A stretch of DNA of 64,000 nt from Geodermatophilus tzadiensis (GCF_003002915.1 NZ_PVTG01000004.1:248001-312000); one strand, 5' to 3'; counted from the first letter of the stretch, positions 7,599 to 15,813 are shown. Numbers and translations are program-made. The notes: generated by a model not told the origin, from the letters alone.

Positions 7599-9851
7599 GT
7601 GGGGGGAACGCAGGTGGGTGAGGCGCGGGCGGGCTCGGTGCTGGAGGCGACGCTGGAGCGCGTCACCTTCGCCAACGCCCAGACCGGCTACACCGTGGCG
7701 CGCGTGGACACCGGCCGCGGCGGTGACCTCGTCACGGTGGTCGGGTCGCTGCTGGGCGCGCAGCCGGGGGAGACGCTGCGGCTGCGCGGCCGCTGGGGGG
7801 CGCACCCCCAGTACGGCCGGCAGTTCCAGGTCGAGGACTACACCACCGTGCTGCCGGCGACGGTGCAGGGCATCCGCCGCTACCTCGGCTCGGGCCTGGT
7901 CAAGGGGATCGGCCCGCGGCTGGCCGAGCGGATCGTCGACCACTTCGGCACCGACGCGCTGCGGGTGATCGAGGAGGAGCCGGCGCGGCTGGCCGAGGTG
8001 CCCAGCCTCGGTCCCAAGCGCACCCGGTTGATCACCGAGGCGTGGGAGGAGCAGCGGGCCATCAAGGAGGTGATGGTCTTCCTGCAGGGCGTGGGCGTCT
8101 CGACGTCGCTGGCCGTGCGGATCTACAAGCAGTACGGCGGCGCCTCCATCGGCGTCGTCCGCACCGAGCCCTACCGGCTGGCCGCCGAGGTGTGGGGCAT
8201 CGGCTTCAAGACCGCCGACACCATCGCCGCCGCCGTCGGCATCCCGCACGACAGCACCCAGCGGGTCGAGGCCGGGGTGCAGTTCGTGCTCTCCGAGGCC
8301 ACCGGGCAGGGGCACTGCTTCCTGCCCGGGCCGGAGCTGGTCGCGCGCGCCGTCGAGGTGCTGCAGGTGCCCGCCACCCTGGTGGGCCACTGCCTGGCCT
8401 GCCTGGTCGCCGAGCAGGGCGTCATCCGCGACGAGCTGCCCACCGGGGACGGCGGGCCCCCCGAGGTGGCGTACTACCTGGTGCCCTTCCACCGCGCGGA
8501 GGTGTCCCTCGCCGCGGGGCTGCGGCGGCTGGCGACGGCCGACGACGACCGGATGGGGGCCTTCGCCCGGGTCGACTGGGACGCCGCGTTGGCCTGGCTG
8601 CACCGGCGCACCGGCGTCGAGTTGGCGCCCGGCCAGCAGGAGGCGGTCCGCCTGGCGCTCACCGAGAAGGTCGCCGTCCTCACCGGCGGCCCCGGCTGCG
8701 GCAAGAGCTTCACCGTCCGCTCGATCGTCACCCTCGCCGCGGCCAAGGGCGCCCGCGTCGTGCTCGCCGCGCCCACCGGCCGGGCGGCCAAGCGGCTCAC
8801 CGAGCTGACCGGCGTGGACGCGGTCACCGTGCACCGGCTGCTGGAGCTGCGCCCCGGCGGGGACGCCGCGTACGACCGCGACCGGCCGCTGGAGGCCGAC
8901 CTGGTCGTGGTCGACGAGTCCTCGATGCTCGACCTGCTGCTGGCCAACAAGCTGGTGCGGGCCGTGCCGCCGGGCGCCCACCTGCTGCTGGTGGGCGACG
9001 TCGACCAGCTGCCCTCCGTCGGCGCCGGCGAGGTGCTGCGCGACCTGCTCGCCGAGGGCACGCCGGTCCCGCACGTGCGCCTGACCCAGGTCTTCCGGCA
9101 GGCCAGCCGCTCGGGCGTGGTCACCAACGCCCACCGCATCAACGCCGGACACCTGCCGCAGGTCCGCGGCCTCGACGACTTCTTCCTGTTCGCCACCGAC
9201 GACGCCGAGGAGACCGCCCGGCTCGCCGTCGACGTCGTCACCCGCCGGATCCCGGCCCGCTTCGGCCTCGACCCGCGCCGCGACGTCCAGGTGCTCACCC
9301 CGGTGCACCGCGGGCCGGCCGGCGCCGCCGCGCTCAACGAGCAGCTGCAGGACGCGCTCACCCCGGCCCGGCCCGACCGGCCCGAGAAGCGCTTCGGCGG
9401 GCGGGTGTTCCGCGTCGGCGACAAGGTCAGCCAGATCCGCAACGACTACGACAAGGGCCGCAACGGCGTCTTCAACGGCACCCAGGGCCTCGTGACCGCG
9501 ATCGACCCCGTCGAGCAGACCGTCACCGTCGTCACCGACGAGGACGAGGAGATCACCTACGACTTCGGCGAGCTCGACGAGCTGGTGCACGCCTACGCCG
9601 TCACCGTGCACCGCTCCCAGGGCAGCGAGTACCCCTGCGTCGTCGTCCCGCTGACCACCAGCGCCTGGACGATGCTGCAGCGCAACCTGCTCTACACGGC
9701 CGTCACGCGCGCCAAGCGGCTGGTCGTGCTGGTCGGCTCGACCCGGGCCCTCGGCCAGGCGGTGCGCGCCGCGGGCTCCGGACGGCGGCACACCGCGCTG
9801 GCCGCCCGGCTGCGCGGCCGCCCGGCAGAGACCGACGCCGCGGCGGCCTGA
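7599..9851 (+). CDS. RecD2-like SF1B DNA helicase
   Basis: A 750-residue 5'-3' helicase of the RecD2 type, working without RecB/RecC. The N-terminal region carries helix-hairpin-helix motifs (VKGIGPRLAERIV, VPSLGPKRTRLI, VWGIGFKTADTI). The helicase core has Walker A GGPGCGKS near residue 363 (cysteine and serine replace the usual threonines), the Walker B motif DESSM, and C-terminal motifs VHRSQGSEYP and YTAVTRAKRLVV that follow an SH3-like insertion. The GTG at 7599 is chosen for GGAGG 7 bases upstream. It is divergent from ssb. RecD2 proteins act in mismatch, break and replication-fork repair; a role alongside the neighbouring ATPase and nuclease is inferred. Its length is normal for the family. 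Confidence 0.92.
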   Translation: MGGTQVGEARAGSVLEATLERVTFANAQTGYTVARVDTGRGGDLVTVVGSLLGAQPGETLRLRGRWGAHPQYGRQFQVEDYTTVLPATVQGIRRYLGSGLVKGIGPRLAERIVDHFGTDALRVIEEEPARLAEVPSLGPKRTRLITEAWEEQRAIKEVMVFLQGVGVSTSLAVRIYKQYGGASIGVVRTEPYRLAAEVWGIGFKTADTIAAAVGIPHDSTQRVEAGVQFVLSEATGQGHCFLPGPELVARAVEVLQVPATLVGHCLACLVAEQGVIRDELPTGDGGPPEVAYYLVPFHRAEVSLAAGLRRLATADDDRMGAFARVDWDAALAWLHRRTGVELAPGQQEAVRLALTEKVAVLTGGPGCGKSFTVRSIVTLAAAKGARVVLAAPTGRAAKRLTELTGVDAVTVHRLLELRPGGDAAYDRDRPLEADLVVVDESSMLDLLLANKLVRAVPPGAHLLLVGDVDQLPSVGAGEVLRDLLAEGTPVPHVRLTQVFRQASRSGVVTNAHRINAGHLPQVRGLDDFFLFATDDAEETARLAVDVVTRRIPARFGLDPRRDVQVLTPVHRGPAGAAALNEQLQDALTPARPDRPEKRFGGRVFRVGDKVSQIRNDYDKGRNGVFNGTQGLVTAIDPVEQTVTVVTDEDEEITYDFGELDELVHAYAVTVHRSQGSEYPCVVVPLTTSAWTMLQRNLLYTAVTRAKRLVVLVGSTRALGQAVRAAGSGRRHTALAARLRGRPAETDAAAA

Positions 9852-9917
9852 CCGGTCGCCGGCGTCCGGCCGCGGCAGCCACCGGGCGACGGCGGGCGCG
9901 CCGGGCGGGGGAGCAGG

Positions 9918-10481
9918 TCAGGACGTGCCCAGCCGGCGCACCTCCAGCGCCTGCTCGTACTGTTCCCGCCGGGCCTCCAGCGCCACCTGGGCCGCCATCT
10001 CCAGACCGGCGAGGGTCTCCTCCACCTGCTGCAGCCGCTCCCACCAGGTCCGCACCGCCTCCGGGCCGGCCAGGTCGACCGGCGAGAGGCCCAGCAGGCC
10101 GCGGATCGAGGCGTCGGCCTCCTCCAGCACGCCGGACTCGTCCTCCGGCGCGGCGGCCCGCGCCGCCCAGAACACCTCCGCCCACAGCGCGGCCACCGCG
10201 ACCCCGCCGGCCGGCGGCACGCGCTGCTCGAACGCCTGCCGCCGGCCGGCGGCGACCACGGTCAGGCGCAGCGTCAGGAACCGGCGGGTCAGCCGCAGGA
10301 ACTCCGGTGCGGAGGCCCGGCACCCCTCGGCGGTGCCGGCGCCGAGGACCCCCGCGCACAGGTCCTCGAGGCGCTGCGACGTCTCCCGGCTCCACTGCCA
10401 CAGGTCGTAGGGCGTCGCCCCCCGCAGCGAGGCCGCCTCCCCCGGGTCGCCGTCCGGACCGTCGTGGGAGGAGCCGCTCAC
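9918..10481 (-). CDS. Hypothetical alpha-helical protein between helicase and ATPase genes
   Basis: A 187-residue, predominantly helical, soluble protein I do not recognise. The N-terminal 20 residues are acidic and disordered. Notable stretches are TPYDLWQWSRETSQRLEDL, LTRRFLTLRLTVVAAG and a charged C-terminal helix (ALEARREQYEQALEVRRL) that may form a coiled coil. The start at GTG 10481 is supported by a TAGCCT -10-like hexamer (10489-10494 on the minus strand) ending 7 bases upstream, which suggests a leaderless message. It is convergent with recD2 and divergent from the Sak4-like ATPase. An accessory role in the recombination block is guilt by association only. Confidence 0.7.
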   Translation of the reverse strand: MSGSSHDGPDGDPGEAASLRGATPYDLWQWSRETSQRLEDLCAGVLGAGTAEGCRASAPEFLRLTRRFLTLRLTVVAAGRRQAFEQRVPPAGGVAVAALWAEVFWAARAAAPEDESGVLEEADASIRGLLGLSPVDLAGPEAVRTWWERLQQVEETLAGLEMAAQVALEARREQYEQALEVRRLGTS

Positions 10482-10641
10482 ACCACCGCAGGCTAGTGCC
10501 GGCGGCTCGCCCGGTCAGCGAGCCCCGCCGTCGCCTGTGGACGGCCGTTCCGCCGCCGCGGCGGAGGCGGAGTGCCCGTGGATTCCGCTCGGAGCGAACA
10601 CGCGGCGTGCGGGCCCGGCGAGCCGTCTTGACACCCCGGTT

Positions 10642-10664
10642 CTGTCGGTACCCGTCCCTAGATT
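10642..10664 (+). promoter_or_regulatory. RecA-NDp (PafBC-type) promoter of the ATPase-nuclease operon
   Basis: CTGTCGGTA, exactly 8 bases, then TAGATT. Against TTGTCRGTG-N8-TAnnnT it matches 7 of 9 upstream bases, the spacing and every fixed -10 base. The predicted transcript start near 10671 leaves a leader of about 32 bases carrying AAGGAG 6 bases before the ATG. A nearby TTGACA (10628-10633) has no correctly spaced -10. Confidence 0.7.
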
Positions 10665-10702
10665 GCGGATCGACATCTTCCCCGTGTCACAAGGAGTCCA
10701 CC

Positions 10703-12196
10703 ATGGCCGTCCCTGGCCTCAAGACCCGCAAGCCGACCGGCCGCGTGCCCTGGCCCTGCATCCTGCTGGAGGGTGAGGAGAAGTCCGGCAAGAGCTGGTC
10801 CCTGGCGCAGCTCAGCGCCTCGGACAAGATCGGCGCCCTGTACTGGATCGACCTCAACGAGGGTGCCGGCGACGAGTACGGCGCCATCCCGGGAGCGAAC
10901 TACCACCTGGTCGAGCACGACGGCTCCTACGCGCAGGTGCTCGCCGCCGTCCAGGCGGTCAAGGCGGAGGCGCGCCGTGCGGCCGACGCCGGCGAGCGGC
11001 CGGTGGTGCTGGCCATCGACACCGGATCCGCGATCTGGGACGGCCTGAAGGACTGGGCCAGCGAGCGCGCCGCGAGGTCGACCCGCAACCGCGAGCTGCT
11101 CAAGCGCGACCCCAACGCCGAGGTGACGATCAGCCAGAACCTGTGGAACGACGCCGGCGCCCGCTGGCGCAAGCTGCAGACCGAGCTGCTCACCTTCCCC
11201 GGCATCGTCGTGGTGACCGCCCGGGGCAAGGAGGTCACCGAGGTGGACGCCAACGGCCGCCCGATCGAGGGGCAGAAGACCTGGTCGGTGCAGACCCACC
11301 GGGAGTTCCCGTACGCCGCGAGCGTCTGGGTGCGGCTGCGCCGCGGCCGCCGGCCGCTGATCGTCGGCGCGCGCAGCGTGCACGTCGGCATCAAGCCCAA
11401 CGACGACCCGGCCCGGGAGGTCACCGCGACCGAGGCGAAGGGCCGGCTGCTGGAGTGGCTGGTCTTCGACGCGCTCCAGTGCGACCCGGGCACCGCGCAC
11501 GTGCGCGACCTCGTCTCCTTCCACGGCGGCGGGCTGCTCGAGCACGAGCGCACCGAGGAGGCTCGCGCCGACCGGACGCCCGACCGGCCGGCCACCCGGG
11601 CCGGCGGGCGGGGCGAGCCCGACGTCGCCGACCTGGTCGCGCGGATCGGCGACGCCCGGGACGACGACGAGCTGCGCGAGGTGTGGAGCCAGGGCAACCG
11701 CACCGGCCTGCTGCAGGTCGACGTGCCGACGGCCACCGGTCCCTACACGCTCGCCGAGCTCATCCGGGCCCGGCACGAGGAGCTCCTCGAGGCGGCGGCG
11801 CAGGCCCACCCGGCCGGGCGGCGCCGGGTCGCGGCCGGCGACCCCTCGGTCCCGCAGACGCCCCCGGCGGTGGTGCAGGCCGCCCAGGCGGCCGCCGCTG
11901 CCGCCCGGTCCGCCGCCGCGGCACCGCGGCCCGACGCCGAGCGGGAGGCCGCCCCGGCCAACCCGCTGCTGGAGTCCTCGCCGACCCCGGACGACCCCCG
12001 CGAGCGCCGGAGCACCGCCGCCCGCCGGGGCGTGCTCGCCAGCCTGGAGGCGCTGGGCGTGACCGAGGCGCAGATCGGCGAGCGCTTCGGCCGGCCGGTC
12101 GAGCACGTGGCGACCAGGCGGCTGACCGCGCTCGTCCGCGACGTGATCGCCACGCAGCGGGCCGCGGAGACGGGGCAGCAGGAGATCGTCGCGTGA
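10703..12196 (+). CDS. RecA-like ATPase, Sak4-type (phage-style recombinase/annealing ATPase)
   Basis: A 497-residue P-loop protein. Walker A GEEKSGKS lies at residues 24-31 and a Walker B strand VVLAIDT ends at D106. Between them, LYWIDLNEGAGDEYG resembles the minimal RecA-fold ATPases (AAA_24 / Sak4 group) found in phages. The conserved core ends near residue 270; the rest is an alanine-rich linker and a helical tail (GVTEAQIGERF...LTALVRDVIATQR) that may bind DNA or protein. AAGGAG lies 6 bases before the ATG. The nuclease gene follows after 61 bases, so they form an operon under a PafBC-type promoter. Phage Sak4 proteins work with SSB in strand annealing; that role here is inferred. Confidence 0.75.
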   Translation: MAVPGLKTRKPTGRVPWPCILLEGEEKSGKSWSLAQLSASDKIGALYWIDLNEGAGDEYGAIPGANYHLVEHDGSYAQVLAAVQAVKAEARRAADAGERPVVLAIDTGSAIWDGLKDWASERAARSTRNRELLKRDPNAEVTISQNLWNDAGARWRKLQTELLTFPGIVVVTARGKEVTEVDANGRPIEGQKTWSVQTHREFPYAASVWVRLRRGRRPLIVGARSVHVGIKPNDDPAREVTATEAKGRLLEWLVFDALQCDPGTAHVRDLVSFHGGGLLEHERTEEARADRTPDRPATRAGGRGEPDVADLVARIGDARDDDELREVWSQGNRTGLLQVDVPTATGPYTLAELIRARHEELLEAAAQAHPAGRRRVAAGDPSVPQTPPAVVQAAQAAAAAARSAAAAPRPDAEREAAPANPLLESSPTPDDPRERRSTAARRGVLASLEALGVTEAQIGERFGRPVEHVATRRLTALVRDVIATQRAAETGQQEIVA

Positions 12197-12257
12197 CCTC
12201 CGCCACCGGAGCGGGGCCGGTCCGTCCGGCCCCGCTCCCCTCCGGGGGAGGAGCGCG

Positions 12258-13307
12258 GTGACCGCCGTCCTGCCCGCCCGCCCCAGCGCCGCCGAGCGGC
12301 GGGCCGCGCCCAGCCTGGCCGCGGCCGTGCGCGACCTCGACCGCCGCCGGGCCCGCTCCCGCCAGCGGGTGATCGGCGCCTCCGAGCTCGGCGAGTGCCG
12401 CCGCCGGGCGGCCTACCGGGTCGCCCGGCGCCGGCCCACCAACACCCGCACCGGCCTGCAGGCCTTCCTCGGCACCGAGTTGCACCGCGGGGTGCTGCGC
12501 GCGCTGCGCCGCCAGTACGGCGGGCTGACCGAGGTCGGGCTGCGGGGCGAGCAGGTCAAGGGCCGCTGCGACTGGTGGCACGACCCGGTCGTGGAGGACC
12601 TCAAGACGACGTCCCGGTTCGGCTTCGAGCGGGTCCTCACCCGTGGCGTCCCGGTGCGGCACTGGTTCCAGGTGGCCGTCTACGCCTGGCTGCTGCGCAC
12701 CGGCCAGACCGCCGACCGCCGCCTGCCGGCCGGCGACGGCCAGGACGTCGAGGGGCTGCGGCTGCGCTACCTGTCGCGCGACTCCGGCGAGGACGTCGTC
12801 TTCGAGGCGGGGTCGGACCCGGCGCTGACGGCCGAGGCGCTCATGTGGCTCACCGACGTCTACGCCACCGTGGAGGACGACGGCGTCGACGCCGTCCCCC
12901 GCGACGGGTTCGGCCCCGGCGTGGACGCCATGTGCGACTGGTGCCCGTTCCTCGACCTGTGCTGGGGCCCGCCCGTGGACCCGGAGACCGAGGGCGAGGC
13001 CTCCCGCCAGTCCCGCCTGACGGTCACCGACGCCGACTACGTCCAGGCCGTGCACGACTACGACGCCTGGCGGGCGGCCGAGACCGAGGCCCGCCGGCAC
13101 AAGGAGTACGCGCGGGAGCGGCTGCGCGGCCGGTCGGGGCCCGCGGGCGGGCTGCACTGCGAGTGGTCCGGCGGCGCCCTCCGCACGCAGGTCGACAAGG
13201 ACGCCGCGGTCGAGCGGCTGGCCGACCTCGGCGAGGAGGTGCCCACGCGGACGGCGCGCAGCGCCCGGACGATCCGGGTCACCCGGACCGGCACCCGGCC
13301 CGGCTGA
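12258..13307 (+). CDS. PD-(D/E)XK exonuclease with four-cysteine Fe-S cluster, Cas4/RecB-like
   Basis: A 349-residue nuclease. The RecB-family motifs read H76, D105 (GRCDWW), E113-D-L-K115 and Q138xxxY142. Four cysteines frame the core: C47 before it, then C226-x2-C229-x5-C235 (MCDWCPFLDLCW), the arrangement that holds a [4Fe-4S] cluster in Cas4 and AddB nucleases. A basic helical tail extends from about residue 270. Start GTG 12258 has GGGAGGAG upstream. It is the second gene of the operon with the Sak4-like ATPase. There are no cas genes or arrays, so this is a DNA-end resecting nuclease of a recombination system, not a CRISPR component. Polarity is unknown. Confidence 0.85.
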   Translation: MTAVLPARPSAAERRAAPSLAAAVRDLDRRRARSRQRVIGASELGECRRRAAYRVARRRPTNTRTGLQAFLGTELHRGVLRALRRQYGGLTEVGLRGEQVKGRCDWWHDPVVEDLKTTSRFGFERVLTRGVPVRHWFQVAVYAWLLRTGQTADRRLPAGDGQDVEGLRLRYLSRDSGEDVVFEAGSDPALTAEALMWLTDVYATVEDDGVDAVPRDGFGPGVDAMCDWCPFLDLCWGPPVDPETEGEASRQSRLTVTDADYVQAVHDYDAWRAAETEARRHKEYARERLRGRSGPAGGLHCEWSGGALRTQVDKDAAVERLADLGEEVPTRTARSARTIRVTRTGTRPG

Positions 13308-13351
13308 GCCGACACGCCGGGAGACGACGGGCGGCGCCCCGAGGTGCACAA

Positions 13352-13367
13352 TCGAACGCACGTTCGA
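13352..13367 (+). promoter_or_regulatory. Perfect actinobacterial SOS box (LexA site)
   Basis: TCGAACGCACGTTCGA: both 6-bp half-sites of the actinobacterial LexA consensus TCGAAC-N4-GTTCGA are intact. It lies 20 bases upstream of the 86-residue gene and abuts a CACAAT -10-like hexamer (13347-13352), where LexA would block transcription. Confidence 0.85.
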
Positions 13368-13387
13368 ACCACTGCAGGAGGTCCGCG

Positions 13388-13648
13388 ATGAGCACCGTCC
13401 CCACGTCCCACCTGTCCGCTGGGGAGCCCGTCCTGACCAGCGACGTCGTCGGCACGGACTTCGGCCTGCCGCTGGTCCGGCCGACCCGGACCCGGCAGGG
13501 CAGCCGGGTGCGCGTCGTGCGCTCGCGCTGCCGGTCCCGCGGCGGCGTCGTCGTCTGGTTCACCGACGGCACCAAGACCCCGCCCCTGCACGGGCGCACC
13601 GGCTGGCTCGTCGCCGAGCCCGGGGAGCCCGCGCACGACGTGGCCTGA
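13388..13648 (+). CDS. SOS-controlled small protein (86 aa), unknown function
   Basis: An 86-residue, soluble, basic protein of unknown family. The middle (QGSRVRVVRSRCRSRGG then VVVWFTDGTKTPP) suggests a small beta-barrel or SH3-like fold with an arginine-rich strand, compatible with nucleic-acid binding; one cysteine is present. GGAGG lies 8 bases before the ATG. The perfect SOS box 20 bases upstream makes damage-induced expression likely. It follows the nuclease stop by 80 bases but has its own promoter region, so it is co-located rather than simply cotranscribed. It may be a recombination mediator, nuclease inhibitor or checkpoint protein; none of these can be chosen from sequence. Confidence 0.8.
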   Translation: MSTVPTSHLSAGEPVLTSDVVGTDFGLPLVRPTRTRQGSRVRVVRSRCRSRGGVVVWFTDGTKTPPLHGRTGWLVAEPGEPAHDVA

Positions 13649-13709
13649 TCCGGGGCGGAGGGTCGCTGGTCCCTGTGGCCGCGGCCCGCCGGGGAGCACG
13701 GTGGGCGGC

Positions 13710-14321
13710 ATGACCGAGGACGTGCAGCACTCCGTCCGCCCGGCCACGGCCGGGGACGTCGACCGGCTGACCCGCACCCTGGCCGCGGCCTTCGCCGACG
13801 ACCCGATGTTCTGCCACCTCCTCCCACCGGGGGTGCGCCGGCGGGCGGAGCGGGTGCGCCGTGCCTTCGCCATCGACGCCGCGCGCAGCCTGTCCCTCGG
13901 CGGCCTGTGGACCACGGCCGACGGGGACGCCGCCGCGGTGTGGTTTCCGCCCGGCGCCTGGCGGCCGGCCCCGCGGCAGGACCTCGCCGAACTGCCCGCC
14001 TGGCTGCGGGTCGGCGGGCGGCGGATGCGGGCCTTCCAGCAGGTGCGTTCGGCGCTCTACGCGCACCACCGCGACCTGCCGCCGCACCGCTACCTGCTCT
14101 ACCTGGGCACCCGGCCCGCCCGGCGGTCGCAGGGGCTGGGCGGCGCGCTGCTGCAGGTGGTGCTCGACCGCTGCGACGCCGAGCGGGTGCCCGCCTACCT
14201 CGAGGCCACCTGCGAGCGCAGCGTCCCGCTCTACCGGCGGCACGGGTTCGTCGGGCACGGCACCGTGGAGCCGGCCGGCGGCTGTCCGCCCCTGTACCCC
14301 ATGTGGCGCGACCCGCGCTGA
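13710..14321 (+). CDS. GNAT-family N-acetyltransferase
   Basis: A 203-residue acetyltransferase. The acetyl-CoA loop reads RPARRSQGLGGALLQVVLDRC (motif A, in part R/QxxGxG/A), preceded by YLLYLGT (beta-4) and followed by YLEATCERSVPLYRRHGFV, the usual C-terminal motif B. The N-terminal VRPATAGDVDRLTRTLAAAFADDP is typical of the group. A GTG three codons upstream (13701) with GGGGAG before it is an equally possible start. Substrate unknown; it stands alone on its strand between the SOS-box gene and the lipid-kinase-like gene. Confidence 0.85.
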   Translation: MTEDVQHSVRPATAGDVDRLTRTLAAAFADDPMFCHLLPPGVRRRAERVRRAFAIDAARSLSLGGLWTTADGDAAAVWFPPGAWRPAPRQDLAELPAWLRVGGRRMRAFQQVRSALYAHHRDLPPHRYLLYLGTRPARRSQGLGGALLQVVLDRCDAERVPAYLEATCERSVPLYRRHGFVGHGTVEPAGGCPPLYPMWRDPR

Positions 14322-14442
14322 GCGCATCAGGTCCCGCCGGAACGAGGAGGGATCCGACGCGGCGCCCGGACCGGCCCACCGGGCCGCGCCGGGGAGCACA
14401 CTGACCCGCCCGTGACCCCGTCCGTACGGGAGGCGGCCGCCG

Positions 14443-15798
14443 ATGCCCGCACCCCGACCTCCGCGCGGCCGCCGCCGCCGGCGTCGGACCGCCGCCGTGC
14501 TGGCGCTCACCGCCGCCGCCTGGGTGGCGGTGCTCGGCCTGGCGGCGGCGGTGGACGACTTCCCCCGCGGCCTGCTGCTGGCCGGGTGCGGTGCGCTCGT
14601 CGCCGCGGGCGCGTGGGAGGGGGTCCTCCGCCGCGGCTGGGGACGGGTCGCCGGCCTCGCCGTCGCGGGTGCGGCCCTGGGCGGCGGCGTCCTCCTGCTG
14701 ATGGACGAGGGCTACTCGCGCACCCTCCTCCTGCTCGGGCTCGGCGCCGCGGTCTGGCACGCGGCGGCCCGCTCGGCCTTCCGGCCCGAGGTCGAGCTCG
14801 CTCCCGCCACCCCGCCCCGGCGGCCGGTCGTGGTGGTGAACCCGCGGTCGGGGGACGGCCGGGCGGCGCGGACCGGGCTGGCCGCGGCGGCCCGTGACCG
14901 GGGCATCGCCGTGCTGGAACTGCAGCCGGGACAGGACCTCGCCGCGCTCGTGCGGAGCGCGGTGGACGCCGGGGCCGACGCCGTCGGCATGGCCGGCGGG
15001 GACGGCTCGCAGGCCGTGGTGGCCGCCGTCGCCGCTGACGCGGGCCTGCCCTACGCCTGCATCCCCGCGGGGACGCGCAACCACTTCGCCCTCGACCTCG
15101 GCGTGGACCGGTCCGACGTGGTGGGGGCGCTCGACGCCCTCGTCGGCGGCGGGGAGCGGGTCGTCGACCTCGCCGAGGTCAACGGCCGCGTCTTCGTCAA
15201 CAACGTCTCGCTGGGCGTGTACGCCGAGGCCGTCCAGCACCACCGGTACCGCGCGGCGAAGGTGCGGACCCTGCTGGGCACGGTGCCGCGCTCCCTGGCG
15301 GCCGGGGGCGGGTCGCGGGACCTGACGTGGACCACCCCGGGCGGCCGCCGGCTGCGCGGTGCGGCGGTGATCCTGGTGGGCAACAACCAGTACCGGCTGG
15401 GCGGGGCCGCGGGTGCGGGCACCCGGCCGGCCGTCGACCAGGGTCTGCTGGGCGTCACGGTGGTCGATCCGCCCGACGGGCGGACGCAGCCCCGGCGACG
15501 TCCCGTGCGCCAGTGGACGACCCCGGAGTTCCGCGTCGAGGCGCCGCAGCCCGTGCCGGTGGGCATCGACGGCGAGGCCGCCGTCCTGGAGGCGCCGGTC
15601 GTCTTCCGGGTGCGGCCGGCTGCCCTGCGGGTGCGGATCGCCGCCCACCACCCCGGCGCCTCGCCGTCGGCGATCGAGCCGGTGGGCGCGCTGGCCGCCC
15701 TCCGGGCCCTCGTGCGCATCGCCGCCGGAGGTGACCCCCGGCAGCTCCCGCCGCGCGTGCCTCCGGCCGTGCGCCAGCCCGGGCAGCCGGCCCGCTGA
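14443..15798 (+). CDS. Membrane protein with diacylglycerol-kinase catalytic domain
   Basis: A 451-residue protein. Three hydrophobic segments fill residues 16-110, then a DAGK/sphingosine-kinase-type domain starts at VVVVNPRSGDG (phosphate-binding entry). The signature GGDGS is in VGMAGGDGSQAVVAAV, followed by CIPAGTRNHFALDLG and NNVSLGVY, both highly typical of bacterial YegS/DgkB-like lipid kinases. It therefore probably phosphorylates a membrane lipid such as diacylglycerol, using ATP at the cytoplasmic face. The added N-terminal membrane domain is a common actinobacterial architecture. It is convergent with the transglycosylase gene, 15 bases apart. Confidence 0.85.
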   Translation: MPAPRPPRGRRRRRRTAAVLALTAAAWVAVLGLAAAVDDFPRGLLLAGCGALVAAGAWEGVLRRGWGRVAGLAVAGAALGGGVLLLMDEGYSRTLLLLGLGAAVWHAAARSAFRPEVELAPATPPRRPVVVVNPRSGDGRAARTGLAAAARDRGIAVLELQPGQDLAALVRSAVDAGADAVGMAGGDGSQAVVAAVAADAGLPYACIPAGTRNHFALDLGVDRSDVVGALDALVGGGERVVDLAEVNGRVFVNNVSLGVYAEAVQHHRYRAAKVRTLLGTVPRSLAAGGGSRDLTWTTPGGRRLRGAAVILVGNNQYRLGGAAGAGTRPAVDQGLLGVTVVDPPDGRTQPRRRPVRQWTTPEFRVEAPQPVPVGIDGEAAVLEAPVVFRVRPAALRVRIAAHHPGASPSAIEPVGALAALRALVRIAAGGDPRQLPPRVPPAVRQPGQPAR

Positions 15799-15813
15799 CC
15801 GGCGTCCGGGCGC

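Noticed and set aside
7599-9851. RecD subunit of RecBCD
   Set aside because: No recB or recC is adjacent, and the helix-hairpin-helix N terminus marks the stand-alone RecD2 type.
10628-10633. TTGACA as the -35 of the ATPase operon
   Set aside because: No -10 hexamer lies at 16-18 bases; the PafBC-type element explains the region better.
12258-13307. CRISPR-associated Cas4
   Set aside because: The fold and cluster cysteines are Cas4-like, but there is no repeat array or any other cas gene; the neighbour is a RecA-like ATPase.
10703-13307. Prophage remnant
   Set aside because: Only the recombination genes are phage-like; no capsid, tail, terminase or integrase gene is within reach, and the regulation is host-type.
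14375-14396. CGGCCC-ACC-GGGCCG hairpin as a terminator after the GNAT gene
   Set aside because: Only a 6-bp stem in extremely GC-rich sequence, without supporting context.
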